From positions 239,639 to 303,638 of the forward strand of contig NZ_JAUSUQ010000004.1 of the NCBI RefSeq assembly GCF_030814135.1: a stretch of 64,000 nt of DNA. The letters run 5' to 3'. The stretch comes from Caldalkalibacillus uzonensis (lineage in GTDB: Bacteria > Bacillota > Bacilli > Caldalkalibacillales > Caldalkalibacillaceae). The notes beneath the pieces are model-generated. The model was given only the letters and a program-made list of their open reading frames with translations, had not been told where the DNA came from and did no database searches. The first letter of the stretch is position 1. Each line of letters starts with the position of its first letter. Below, piece after piece: positions 1-8,820 of the stretch. The translations under genes and the position numbers were made by a program.

Positions 1-1327
1 ATCACTGATGATCTCATATATGGCTGATTTAGCACCAACGTCGACACCCTTGGTTGGTTCATCAAGAATAATAATATCCAAGTCAGCAGCCAACAGTTTG
101 GCAAAAACGACTTTTTGCTGGTTTCCCCCTGATAAAGAACTGACTTTATCAAAGATACTATTAGCTTTAACCTGAAGTTTTTCACTAAGTTTTTTTGGCT
201 ACACTGGACTCACTTTTATCCTTTAACCACCCATGTTTAGAAAATTTCCCCAATGTAGATAAAGTAATGTTTTTATCTAAACCCCAGTCAAGTATCAAAC
301 CTTGTTGCTGTCTGTCTTCTGGTAAATAACCAATTCCAAAACCCATGGCCTGCAGCGGATTGGTGATTTGAATCCTTTTTCCTCTCAAATAGATGGCTCC
401 CCGATCATAAGGGGTAAGGCCAGCAATAGCTTGACAAACTTCACTTCGCCCTGCGCCAACAAGTCCCGTAATACCCAAAATTTCACCCTGATGCAGTGTA
501 AAAGTTACATCTGCAAAAAAACCTGTCTTACCAAGACCTTTCACCCGCAAAAGCTCTTCTCCTATTTTGTTTTCCTTTTTAGGGTAAAGTTGAGTGACTT
601 CCCGCCCTACCATGGCAACGATCAACTCTTCCTTAGTAATATCATTAACGCCCCACGACCCAATATATTTCCCATCCCTTAAGACAGTCACTTGACTGGC
701 CAGCCTGTACATATCTTCAAATCTATGGGTGATAAAAATCACAGATACTCCTTTATCTCTCATCTGTTCTGTAATCCGGTACAACTCTTCACTTTCTCTT
801 GCTGACAGCGCTGCTGTCGGTTCATCCATAATCATAATCTTGGCCTCTGTAGAGAGTGCTTTGGCAATCTCCACAATTTGTTGCTGGGCAACACTTAACC
901 CGCTCATTTGTGTTTTGGGGTCAATATCAGTTCCCAGTTCACGTAACAATTCTCTTGCCTTTTCATGCATTTCTTTCCACAGCAATCGCCCTGTCCATTT
1001 GTCAATTCTTTCATGCCCCATAAAAATATTTTCAGTTACAGTCAGGTCTGGAAAGCAGGTCACATGCTGATAAATGGCTGCAATTCCTAATTTTTGCGCA
1101 TCTTTAGGATTGTTTATCTCCACCTTTGTCCCATTAAAATAGATTTCTCCCTCGTCAGGAGAATGGACTCCAGTAATAATTTTGATAAAAGTGGATTTAC
1201 CTGCTCCATTCTCCCCCATTAAAGCGTGTATCTCTCCTGGCTTTAGCCGAAAGTGAACATTCTCTAAAGCTTTTACACCTGGGAATGATTTGCTTATTGA
1301 TTTCAATTCCAGAACATATTCAGACAT
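1..1327 (-). pseudogene. Sugar ABC transporter ATPase, rhamnose type, frameshifted (partial at window edge)
   Basis: Double-domain sugar ABC ATPase (RbsA/RhaT class) that would power import of a monosaccharide. Domain 1 has Walker A GENGAGKST near residue 40, signature LSVAQQQ and Walker B IMIMDEPT. Domain 2 starts with the degenerate loop GLVGAGRSE. The frame ends at a TAG (185-187) after VAKKT, but the next frame continues with family-like sequence: [15 protein letters not shown] and a second Walker [17 protein letters not shown], running off the window start. The frame change falls on a run of seven A (minus strand, 190-196), so one base has been gained or lost there. It may be a true pseudogene, a sequencing error, or a slippage site. 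It follows an isomerase-family gene and a rhamnose mutarotase gene, so rhamnose or a related 6-deoxy sugar is the likely substrate. Confidence 0.8.
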
Positions 1328-1360
1328 GACTCGCTACTCCCATCTCCTTATTGTCGTTTT

Positions 1361-2863
1361 TTACCGGCAAATGGTGACGTATTCCACACCAAGAATCTCG
1401 GCCACCTTTTCAAATAATGAGGCATTGTGTCCAATAGACAAGGCACAATGATGAGTCGGTGCCTCAGCAAACCAACGGCTCATATACTCATCCGGATGTA
1501 AGGGAAACTTAACGGGTGTTTGAGTGTTTCCGATTCGCATAATCTCGCCATTTGTTGATTCGCCTTGACTAATGATCATTTTCAGCTTTCCCTCTCCGGT
1601 TTGGGTGATATTTAAAGTGGTCACCGGTCCTGTTCTTACTTTTGCTTCTACGGAAATTCCACTACCTTGCTTCCCGTGATACAAACCCATGCCCCTTAAA
1701 ATGGGTTTACCTTGGGAAATGGCAATATGAAAAGGACCATCATGCCCCAACAGTATCGTTTGGTCAATATAGTCAACCACTACAATCTCTGAGTAACTGC
1801 CTCCCCGTCCTAAAATATCGCAAATCTTCATGGCCACAGCTGTTTTAAGATCTCCTTCTCCGGAACAAGGAATCCCTTTGGCTGTTAGTAGCGAATGCCC
1901 CAAGATAAATCCAGCCTGCAACTTCTCATATTCACTGCCGGGAGAACCATGGTAGTAATAAGTAAGGGAATCTAAATCATACGCTTTAACCAGTTTTTCC
2001 TGAGCGACTGCAACCGTACAGGACCACTCCATTTGTTCATCAGTTGGTTTTCTGGCAATGGGGTCGGCTGGAGAATCCCCGCTGATTTCAAACATAGTCT
2101 TAACCTCTTCCATTTTGTTTCGTACTTCAGTAGGTGTCACTTCATCCACGAACTTGGCCAAATCACACATCTCCAAAATTTCAACATGCAATCCTGTTTG
2201 AGCTTGTATCATCGTAAAATCGCTGTACATATCTAACATCCCGTTATAGGTATTACCTAAAAATCCAAATCGGCTGTGTTGCAATGTACGTGCAACGCCT
2301 GCACTAAGTATCCATTCTTCAATTTCTTTCCATGCCCGGATAGCTTCAGGGCGTTCATGAGTCGTCTCATTGGTAAGGGAGATGGAAGGGGTATAGTCCA
2401 AACCAAGCAAACCATTAATGACACGGAAAGGAATACCCGCCCGATTGAAGGCGTTAGATAACTCAGAAACAGGACAAGCACCGCAATGTGCCAACCACTC
2501 TCCTGTGGTTGTTTGAGCATAATTAATTCTTTCAGTAGGCTGTAGATTAAGAATGATAACAGGTTTCTGACAAATTTGATGAACCGGTAACACAGCTGCG
2601 CTGGTGGAATAGGTGGCTGAATGACAAAAGATAATATCTACACTATTTTTGTTAAACCACTCTCCTGCTTCCCGAGCTTTACCTTCAGTGTCAACAAGAC
2701 CAAAATTATAAACCTCTCCAAATGTTTGCATTTTATTCTCGATAAATTGCCCGTACTCTAGCAATCTTTCCCTTAAGCCTTCAAACTGGTTCCAGTAAGC
2801 TTCAAGCCCGATAGAATATAAACCCACTCTCGCTTTTTTTGCCGGTTTGATTGGATCGAACAT
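1361..2863 (-). CDS. L-fucose/L-arabinose isomerase-family protein
   Basis: 500-residue protein of the FucI/AraA-like sugar isomerase family, which interconverts aldoses and ketoses with a divalent metal. The length equals that typical of AraA-type isomerases, but the sequence lacks the canonical AraA or RhaA N-terminus, so the exact substrate is open. The longest frame starts at a GTG at 2875, which lies against the GGGAG motif. The ATG at 2863 (MFDPIKPAKK) is spaced 11 nt from it and is preferred. It sits between a rhamnose-mutarotase gene upstream and a sugar ABC ATPase gene downstream, all on the same strand, which suggests the isomerisation step of rhamnose or a similar deoxy-sugar. Family assignment is from overall resemblance; no catalytic residue was verified. 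Confidence 0.7.
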   Translation of the reverse strand: MFDPIKPAKKARVGLYSIGLEAYWNQFEGLRERLLEYGQFIENKMQTFGEVYNFGLVDTEGKAREAGEWFNKNSVDIIFCHSATYSTSAAVLPVHQICQKPVIILNLQPTERINYAQTTTGEWLAHCGACPVSELSNAFNRAGIPFRVINGLLGLDYTPSISLTNETTHERPEAIRAWKEIEEWILSAGVARTLQHSRFGFLGNTYNGMLDMYSDFTMIQAQTGLHVEILEMCDLAKFVDEVTPTEVRNKMEEVKTMFEISGDSPADPIARKPTDEQMEWSCTVAVAQEKLVKAYDLDSLTYYYHGSPGSEYEKLQAGFILGHSLLTAKGIPCSGEGDLKTAVAMKICDILGRGGSYSEIVVVDYIDQTILLGHDGPFHIAISQGKPILRGMGLYHGKQGSGISVEAKVRTGPVTTLNITQTGEGKLKMIISQGESTNGEIMRIGNTQTPVKFPLHPDEYMSRWFAEAPTHHCALSIGHNASLFEKVAEILGVEYVTICR

Positions 2864-2909
2864 TTGGATTATCACTCCCAGCTTTTTAAATAAGGAATTT
2901 AATTTGAAT

Positions 2910-2923
2910 CGTAATCGCTTACA
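2910..2923 (-). promoter_or_regulatory. cre-like site inside the rhamnose-type operon
   Basis: The minus strand reads TGTAAGCGATTACG, matching 13 of 14 positions of the CcpA consensus TGWAANCGNTNWCA. It lies in the 87-nt gap between the mutarotase and isomerase genes. CcpA bound there would act as a roadblock or serve an internal promoter. A LacI-family operator is an alternative reading. Confidence 0.5.
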
Positions 2924-2950
2924 TTTTTGGACTAAGACTAGAATCTCTAT

Positions 2951-3265
2951 TCATTTTGCTTCAAAGTGAAATACTTCGGGAATCACTTTTATCGTTCCCC
3001 CATCATGATGTTGAATTAACAAATCAGACATATACTTTTGCCATCTAATATTGGCTTCATGCCTCTCCAGTTTAGCCATAGCTTCATTAAAGTTTTCTAC
3101 TTCCATATAAGCAAACAATGTTCCACCATCCATAAAAATACTGTACGTCTTAATCCCAACATCTTCAAAAGCTCGGAGCAACTCTGGATAAACAGCCTGA
3201 TGCCGCTTGATGTACTCTTGTTGATCTTTCTCTCTGATACGCAATACAAAAGCTACTCTTTCCAA
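2951..3265 (-). CDS. rhaM: L-rhamnose mutarotase
   Basis: 104-residue protein of the RhaM/RhaU (YiiL) family, which interconverts alpha- and beta-L-rhamnopyranose. Family features visible are the N-terminal RVAFVLRI segment, the HxxVYPEL-like stretch (HQAVYPELLRAFEDVGI), and the tail HHDGGTIKVIPEVFHFE. The start is a TTG at 3265 preceded 8 nt upstream by GGAGGGGG. It is the first gene after the promoter at 3372-3400 and is followed by a sugar isomerase-family gene and a sugar ABC ATPase gene. Length is as expected for the family. Confidence 0.85.
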   Translation of the reverse strand: MERVAFVLRIREKDQQEYIKRHQAVYPELLRAFEDVGIKTYSIFMDGGTLFAYMEVENFNEAMAKLERHEANIRWQKYMSDLLIQHHDGGTIKVIPEVFHFEAK

Positions 3266-3371
3266 GAATCCTACCCCCTCCGAAAAATTTGAAATTGTTT
3301 TGTTTAATTCTGATTTAAAATAATATTATTTTATGTTTTTGTTTGTTTGTTTTTGATTTTATTTATATTGA

Positions 3372-3400
3372 ATTATAAATGGAACTAGATTTAAAATCAA
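3372..3400 (-). promoter_or_regulatory. Sigma-A-type promoter for the rhamnose-type operon
   Basis: Minus strand: -35 TTGATT (3395-3400), 17-nt spacer, -10 TATAAT (3372-3377), in a very AT-rich stretch about 100 nt upstream of the mutarotase TTG start. Confidence 0.55.
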
Positions 3401-3819
3401 TATTTTAATACCAAAAAAGTTAGACATTTTAAAAAGATTGTCACTCAGCAACAAAGGCTGAGCCATAGGTGGTATCACCTTGGATCAGCCCCTTGCTCAT
3501 TCTATTAAAATGCGCTTGCCCTGCTAACATCTTTATCCTATCTCCGCAACCTTCACAATTGGAGACTGTCTTTTCAGTGATTATGGAAATTATTTTTTAT
3601 TAAACGAATAATAATAGAAAAATGGCTTAATATGAGAGGCAACTGCATATGCAGGGTGGAAGGTGACCACTCCCTTTTTTATTTTAAGAAGGGAGTGGTA
3701 CAGGTAAAGCTGACCATATACGATGTGTGAGTCAAGTCTTCGTGGGGTGCTCTCGACATTTCTGAGAATGGAAAAATGACCTTTTTTGAACACCAAAAAA
3801 CAATGTTCAAAGCTTGTGC
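3401..3819. other. Intergenic region without a recognised gene
   Basis: Holds a perfect 10-bp inverted repeat (CCACTCCCTT 3667-3676, AAGGGAGTGG 3689-3698) and an 8-bp one (TTTGAACA 3785-3792, TGTTCAAA 3804-3811). Neither has a clean T-run in the minus direction, so termination of the upstream gamma-lyase gene is not proven. A 29-codon minus-strand frame (3441-3530) has no recognisable family. Nothing else is seen. Confidence 0.4.
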
Positions 3820-5025
3820 TCAAATTGCCTGCAGGGCTTGCAACACATCTGCCTTCAGGTCCTCGATATGCTCGATGCCGACTGATAAGCGTACGTAATT
3901 GGGCGGAATCCCGGCAGTACGCATTTGCTCCTCGGTCATGACGCCTTCCCACATCGCCGCTGTATGTACCACCAGTGAATCAATCCCTCCCAGGCTGACA
4001 GCATTAGGGATCAGTTTTAATGCAGAGACGAAGCGCTGCGTCTCCTCATACCCACCTTTGATGGCAAGGGCAATCACCGCCCCAAAACCGCGCATCTGGC
4101 GTTTCGCCAACTCATGTTGCGGATGGCTGGTAAGACCTGGGTAATACACCTGCTCGATCTGCGGCTGTGCCTCGAGAAACTCGGCCAGGGCAAGGGCATT
4201 GGCGTTAATGCGTTCAATCCTTAACGGAAGTGTACGCAGACCGCGCAAAAGCAACCAGGCATCCATTGGCGAGAGAACGGAACCGATGGAGATATGCGTC
4301 TGCCAAATACGCTCTGCCAACTCCTCGCTGGTGCAGATCACACCCGCTGTTAAATCATGGTGTCCGCCTAGATATTTGGTTGCGCTGTGAATGACCACAT
4401 CCACACCCAGATCATGGGGACGCTGATTGATCGGTGAGGCGAAAGTGTTGTCGGCCACAACGAGGATGCCACGAGGGCGGGCCAGCTCCACTACGGCGGC
4501 CAGATCGGTAATCACCAAAGTTGGATTGGCTGGCGACTCCGTCATGATAAGCTTTGTATTAGGTCGAAGCGCTGCTTCAAAGGCCGAGATGTCGGCTTGC
4601 TCGACCAATGTCACTTCGACACCAAAACGAGGCAGCATCTCGTCCATGATTTTGGCGGTACTCATATAATGCCTGGTCTGTGCGATCACATGGTCGCCTG
4701 CGCTGACCAGCGTAAGAAGAGTTGTGGCAATCGCCCCCATTCCGGAACCGGTTACCAGTGCGGTTTCTGTGCCTTCAAGCTCAGCCATTATCTTCTTAAC
4801 CCGCTCATGTACTGGATTACCGTATCGGGTGTAATACCTGGGATGGCTGGAAGTTCCGGCCATTTCCGCAAATTGGGCGGAATTTTGCGCACGGAACGTG
4901 GCTGAGTAATAAATGGCAGGAGCCACCGTGCCATCATTGGTCACCCAATCATCGCCATGTACCACCAAGGTTTCGTCCCGGAGTTCATCAAGATTGAACT
5001 GCTCATGAGGATCATGTTTGTTCAT
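3820..5025 (-). CDS. PLP-dependent methionine gamma-lyase / cystathionine gamma-synthase-family enzyme
   Basis: 401-residue member of the Cys/Met metabolism PLP family (cystathionine gamma-synthase, gamma- and beta-lyases, methionine gamma-lyase). The PLP lysine sits in SATKYLGGHHD; upstream are the cofactor-binding YTRYGNPVHE and TGSGMGAIATTLL segments and the ESPANPT motif. These fix the family but not which substituent is eliminated or replaced. The longest frame begins at a GTG at 5031; the ATG at 5025 (MNKHDPHE) is better spaced from the AAAGGTG ribosome site. It stands 31 nt downstream of a cysteine-hydrolase gene on the same strand and may be co-transcribed with it. No sulfur transporter or S-box is visible to narrow the role. 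Confidence 0.8.
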   Translation of the reverse strand: MNKHDPHEQFNLDELRDETLVVHGDDWVTNDGTVAPAIYYSATFRAQNSAQFAEMAGTSSHPRYYTRYGNPVHERVKKIMAELEGTETALVTGSGMGAIATTLLTLVSAGDHVIAQTRHYMSTAKIMDEMLPRFGVEVTLVEQADISAFEAALRPNTKLIMTESPANPTLVITDLAAVVELARPRGILVVADNTFASPINQRPHDLGVDVVIHSATKYLGGHHDLTAGVICTSEELAERIWQTHISIGSVLSPMDAWLLLRGLRTLPLRIERINANALALAEFLEAQPQIEQVYYPGLTSHPQHELAKRQMRGFGAVIALAIKGGYEETQRFVSALKLIPNAVSLGGIDSLVVHTAAMWEGVMTEEQMRTAGIPPNYVRLSVGIEHIEDLKADVLQALQAI

Positions 5026-5056
5026 ACTCACTCACACCTTTTCTTTATATTTTATT

Positions 5057-5629
5057 CTATATCTTCCAGCCGCTCACCACTTTGGCTCCCAGGCAGCTCT
5101 TAAAATGCTCCACTGCCCAGCGATGACCTTCCTGGTTGAAACTTTGCACCGCATCCTCGTGCACCACGATGTTAAATCCTTTGTTATACGCATCTACAGC
5201 CGTATGCAACACACAAATATCCGTGCACACGCCCACTAAATGAAGAGTGTTGATTCCCCGCTCCCTTAACTTAATCTCCAGGTTGGTACCGGCAAAGGCA
5301 CTGTAGCGGGTTTTATCCAGCCATAAGATTTGTTGCTGATATTGGGGATTGTTTTTAATCGTGTCGTAATACGCTCCAAGCGCCCCGTACTGGTCCCGCC
5401 CTTTTGTCTCACGGATATTGTGGGGCGGAAACAACTTTGTTTCAGGATGGTAGGGATCCCCTTCATCATGGACATCAACGGCAAAGACGACGTAGTCGCC
5501 GTTTTCCACAAATTGCTTGGTAAGCTCTGTAATGCGCTCTTCAATGGCCTGCCCCGGCTCCCCGCAGGTCAGCTTTCCGTCGTCAGCGACAAAATCATGC
5601 GTATAATCAATGATAATCAACGCCTCCAT
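5057..5629 (-). CDS. Isochorismatase-family cysteine hydrolase (nicotinamidase-like)
   Basis: 190-residue isochorismatase-like hydrolase. The catalytic triad is visible: Asp in IIDYTHDF, Lys in LDKTRYSAF, and Cys in VGVCTDICVLHTA. DVHDEGDPYHPET occupies the position of the metal-ligand loop of nicotinamidases, so conversion of nicotinamide to nicotinate plus ammonia is the leading guess. The family also contains N-carbamoylsarcosine amidases and other amidases. The ATG at 5629 is 8 nt from GGGGAG; a GTG nine bases upstream is less well placed. It is followed by the PLP gamma-lyase-family gene. Confidence 0.75.
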   Translation of the reverse strand: MEALIIIDYTHDFVADDGKLTCGEPGQAIEERITELTKQFVENGDYVVFAVDVHDEGDPYHPETKLFPPHNIRETKGRDQYGALGAYYDTIKNNPQYQQQILWLDKTRYSAFAGTNLEIKLRERGINTLHLVGVCTDICVLHTAVDAYNKGFNIVVHEDAVQSFNQEGHRWAVEHFKSCLGAKVVSGWKI

Positions 5630-5669
5630 GGCATTCACTCCCCATCAAATACAATTTTAACAGTATCCG

Positions 5670-6068
5670 CTATCGATATTCTTCAGTATGCTGTTTAAAC
5701 CATTCAATAATATCAGAAAATTCAAGGTTCCCATTGGCCACAAGGACGATGAATACTTCATTTTCATCATCATCGGGTATGATCTTATAGCCATTTTTCT
5801 TTAAAAAGATGTCGGTAGCAACAAATGCTGTTCGCTTATTTCCGTTAAAAAAAGGATGGTTTCTTACTAACGATTCGAACAAAGCAGCTGCCTTTTCAAA
5901 TAAGGTTGGGTAAGCCTCTTGACCAAATACGGTCTGTTGGGGCCGGTAGACTGCTGATTCAAGCAAACCTTGGTCTTTGATTCCTGCTTGCTCACCTTCT
6001 CCATACTTCTTCATCGCCATAAAATGAATGACTGCCACATCTCTGGGACTCAAATACCTTGTGGCCAT
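5670..6068 (-). CDS. Death-on-curing (Doc) family toxin
   Basis: 132-residue Fic/Doc-fold protein. The signature HPFFNGNKRTA near residues 70-80 matches the Fic/Doc core HxFx(D/N)GNKR. In phage P1 Doc this fold phosphorylates EF-Tu and arrests translation; with NGNKR in place of the canonical AMPylating core, the Doc-type chemistry is likely. It begins one base after the stop of the preceding AbrB-type antitoxin gene and reads in the same direction, the standard antitoxin-first arrangement. It appears complete. Confidence 0.85.
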   Translation of the reverse strand: MATRYLSPRDVAVIHFMAMKKYGEGEQAGIKDQGLLESAVYRPQQTVFGQEAYPTLFEKAAALFESLVRNHPFFNGNKRTAFVATDIFLKKNGYKIIPDDDENEVFIVLVANGNLEFSDIIEWFKQHTEEYR

Positions 6069-6069
6069 G

Positions 6070-6333
6070 TTATCTGTCCTTAAGTCTTTTTAATACCTCA
6101 TGGTGTTCTTCGAAGGTTTCAGTAAGCATTTCCAACATCTCAGCATCCACTTGATCTTCCCATTTGACCTTTTTGGTAATCATAATTTGCCCATCCTTAA
6201 CCTCAAATTCAAGTTCATCCCCACGTTTAATGTTAAAAGCATCAGTGATCGCTTTTGGCAAGCCGACACCCAAACTGTTACCCATTTGGGTCACTTTGCG
6301 AATCTCTTTTTTACTCATCGCATTCACACCCAT
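6070..6333 (-). CDS. AbrB/MazE/SpoVT-type antitoxin
   Basis: 87-residue protein with an N-terminal swapped-hairpin AbrB domain (IRKVTQMGNSLGVGLPKAITDAFNIKRGDELEFEV spread over about residues 10-45). The C-terminal tail is acidic and helical (AEMLEMLTETFEEHHEVLKRLKDR) and probably wraps the toxin. It should bind its own promoter and neutralise the downstream Doc protein. AAAGGAG precedes the ATG by about 11 nt; an internal ATG five codons later is possible. Doc is classically paired with Phd; this pair uses an AbrB-type partner instead. Confidence 0.8.
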   Translation of the reverse strand: MGVNAMSKKEIRKVTQMGNSLGVGLPKAITDAFNIKRGDELEFEVKDGQIMITKKVKWEDQVDAEMLEMLTETFEEHHEVLKRLKDR

Positions 6334-6452
6334 TCTCTTTTGATCTCCTTTTTAGTTTAGTTTAAAATGTGGCTGTTTATACGTTCATACAATATATATG
6401 TAATAACATTATAACATGTATATTGGCAGCATTCAATCAATCCCAAAAAGAA

Positions 6453-6476
6453 CCGCTGGCCAACACCTGCCAACGG
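6453..6476 (-). terminator. Rho-independent terminator after the PanF operon
   Basis: Minus strand: CCGTTGGC, short loop, GCCAGCGG (8-bp stem with one G-U pair), then TTCTTTTT. It lies about 38 nt past the aldehyde dehydrogenase stop. A near-identical stem follows the ABC operon at 54392-54420. Confidence 0.7.
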
Positions 6477-6513
6477 CTACTCTCAAATCAAACAAACTCC
6501 CTTTCTATATACC

Positions 6514-7989
6514 TTAATCACCAATCTTGACCGCCACATTTTTCAACTGGGTATAGTTACGCAGAGCTTCCAAGCCTTTTTCCCGGCCAAAACCACTTTT
6601 TTTGTAGCCGCCAAAAGGCATCTCCACGCCCCCGCCAGCTCCGTAATTATTGATAAAAATCTGCCCGGCACGGATCTTCTTGGCCATCCTGTGGGCCCTG
6701 GCAATCTGCTTGGTCCAAATCCCAGTTACCAAACCGTACGGCGTGCCATTAGCCAATTGAACAGCCTCTTCTTCATCCTCAAAAAGAAACACCGTCAGCA
6801 CAGGGCCAAATATCTCTTCCTGAGCCAGACAACTGTCGGGCCCCAAGCCCTCCACCACCGTCGGTTTAAAGAAAAAACCATGTGGTGCTTCCTCAACAAG
6901 CACTCTTTCTCCCCCGGTCAGGATACGTGCTCCTTCCTGCTTGCCTTGTTCCACTAACTGTTCAATACGGCTGCCCTGTTTGTCGTTAATGATTGGCCCC
7001 AAATCAGGGTTATTGATGCCAATGCCCAGAGTTAATGTGGCCATGCGCCGCACCACTTGCTCCACAAACTGATCATAGATGTTTCTATGGAGAATGAGGC
7101 GGGAACCAGCTGAGCAGGTTTGTCCGGCGTTTTGTACAATGGAACGGACCACCCAGTTTAACGCTTCCTCTTGGTCACAATCGTCAAAGAGAATATTGGG
7201 AGATTTGCCGCCCAGCTCCATGGTGACCGGTTTAATATTGCGGCTGGCCGCTGCCATCACCTTACTGCCCGTTTGCACAGACCCCGTAAAAGTGATATGG
7301 TCCACATCCGGATGATTGGCCAGGGCATCGCCCGCTTCATGGCCATAGCCGGTCACCACGTTATACACACCAGGAGGAAAACCGGCTTGCTCCACCAAAT
7401 AAGCCAAGTACAAAGCAGTCAAGGGGGTATCTTCGGCGGGTTTGATCACCACTGTATTTCCCGTGGCGATGGCAGCAGCCACACCTCTGCCTGTAATCTG
7501 CAAGGGATAATTCCAGGGCACAATATGGGCGGAAACACCGATTGGCTCCCGAACCGTGTAGTCTAAAATACCCGGGCTGACCGGAATGGTCTCTCCAAAA
7601 ATCTTATCGGCCATTCCCGCATAATATTCAAAGTAACGGGCAGCAGCTTCCACATCGGCTTGGGCTTGGGAGAGAGGTTTTCCCGTATCCAGACTCTCCA
7701 GCTTGGCCAATGTTGCTTTTTCCTTGCGGATCAGTTGGGCCACTTGCCATAGCTTTCTAGCCCGCTCATCCGCTCTCATCTCCTGCCACTGGGCAGACTC
7801 AAACGTCTCCCTCGCCGCCTGCACAGCCCGGTCTACATCCTCTTGCCCTCCCCGGGGAACAGAGGCCAGCATTTCCCTGGTGGCCGGCTCAACTGTAGCA
7901 AAGGTTTTCTGGCTGACACTTTCAGTCCACTGGCCGTTAATATACATTAATGAAGGGATTGTACCAATATCTATTAAAGATTGAGCCAT
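6514..7989 (-). CDS. NAD(P)-dependent aldehyde dehydrogenase
   Basis: 491-residue aldehyde dehydrogenase of the betaine-aldehyde type, oxidising an aldehyde to its acid. Visible are the cofactor segment HIVPWNYPL, the general-base motif VTMELGGKSPN, the nucleophile region NAGQTCSAGSRL (Cys) and the C-terminal EMPFGGYKKSGFGRE. The longest frame extends 15 codons further, but AGGAGG sits 9 nt before the ATG at 7989 (MAQSLIDIG), which fixes the start. It is the last gene of a six-gene operon with a pantothenate-type symporter and is followed by a terminator. In the proposed pathway it would oxidise 4-dehydropantoate to 3,3-dimethylmalate; that substrate is inferred from context only. Confidence 0.85.
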   Translation of the reverse strand: MAQSLIDIGTIPSLMYINGQWTESVSQKTFATVEPATREMLASVPRGGQEDVDRAVQAARETFESAQWQEMRADERARKLWQVAQLIRKEKATLAKLESLDTGKPLSQAQADVEAAARYFEYYAGMADKIFGETIPVSPGILDYTVREPIGVSAHIVPWNYPLQITGRGVAAAIATGNTVVIKPAEDTPLTALYLAYLVEQAGFPPGVYNVVTGYGHEAGDALANHPDVDHITFTGSVQTGSKVMAAASRNIKPVTMELGGKSPNILFDDCDQEEALNWVVRSIVQNAGQTCSAGSRLILHRNIYDQFVEQVVRRMATLTLGIGINNPDLGPIINDKQGSRIEQLVEQGKQEGARILTGGERVLVEEAPHGFFFKPTVVEGLGPDSCLAQEEIFGPVLTVFLFEDEEEAVQLANGTPYGLVTGIWTKQIARAHRMAKKIRAGQIFINNYGAGGGVEMPFGGYKKSGFGREKGLEALRNYTQLKNVAVKIGD

Positions 7990-8042
7990 GGTCAAATTCC
8001 TCCTATCTATGATCTGCTGTCTATCATCATCCACTATATCGT

Positions 8043-8801
8043 CTATAATCCTCTGCCGCCATCTACATTCAAGATGGCCCCGGTCACAATTTGAGCTTCA
8101 TCAGAGCAAAGGTAAACGGCTGCATGAGCGATATCCTCCGGTTTAATCAGCCGCCCCAGAGGTACACTCTGTCTATAGATTGATTCCTTCGTTTCTTCAA
8201 CATCAGCCCCCGCAGCAGTAAATTGACCCAGCATCTGCGTATCCGCAGGGCCAGGATTAAGGGCATTGACACGAATGTTAAATGGTGCCAACTCAATGGC
8301 TAGTGCCTGTGCCAATGCGACCAGCGCACCCTTGGAAGCAATATAGGCATTCAGACCCGGGCGAGGACGCTGACTGGAAATAGAAGCGATGGGTATGATG
8401 ACTCCCTGCTGTTGCTGTTTCATATAGGGTACTACCGCCTTGCTCAACAAAAAGGCAGATGTCACATTAACATCTATGATACGATGCCACTCTTCTTTAC
8501 TCACTTCCTCGACCGGAGTGGCTGGCTGGGCAATACCTGCCGCATGTACCAACCCATTCACTTTCCCCCACTGGTTATGAACCTTTTGCACAGCCTGTGT
8601 GACGGCAGTTTCAGAAGTGACATCCACCTTGGCAATGATGAGACGGCTTTCGTCCATGTCATTAAACACCTGTTTAAGGGGATCCGTATTTAAATCCAGC
8701 GCCGCTACCTGAGCGCCTTCCCGTAAAAAGAACTCAACGATTTTAAGCCCCATGCCTCCTCCTGCTCCGGCAACAATCATTGTTTTCCCCTCAAGTCGCA
8801 T
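8043..8801 (-). CDS. Short-chain dehydrogenase/reductase
   Basis: 252-residue classical SDR. The cofactor loop is GAGGGMGLKI near residue 12, followed by the LDLN acidic end of beta-2 (NAD preference). HAAG is in place of NNAG, the catalytic Ser is in IASISS, and the active-site pair is YIASK. GGGAGG precedes the ATG at 8801 by 8 nt. It is 19 nt downstream of the M20 amidohydrolase gene and 53 nt upstream of the aldehyde dehydrogenase gene. An alcohol-to-aldehyde step followed by an aldehyde-to-acid step fits the pair. In the proposed pantothenate pathway it would act as pantoate 4-dehydrogenase; this is inference. Confidence 0.8.
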   Translation of the reverse strand: MRLEGKTMIVAGAGGGMGLKIVEFFLREGAQVAALDLNTDPLKQVFNDMDESRLIIAKVDVTSETAVTQAVQKVHNQWGKVNGLVHAAGIAQPATPVEEVSKEEWHRIIDVNVTSAFLLSKAVVPYMKQQQQGVIIPIASISSQRPRPGLNAYIASKGALVALAQALAIELAPFNIRVNALNPGPADTQMLGQFTAAGADVEETKESIYRQSVPLGRLIKPEDIAHAAVYLCSDEAQIVTGAILNVDGGRGL

Positions 8802-8820
8802 TTGTCATCCTCCCTGCTTG

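Noticed and set aside
3433..3500. T-box-like string GGTGGTATCACC on the plus strand
   Set aside because: No same-strand gene follows and no stem I or terminator pair was found; it may just be an inverted repeat.
3441..3530. 29-codon minus-strand frame with a Cys-containing upstream extension
   Set aside because: No recognisable family, weak ribosome site, and too short to support.
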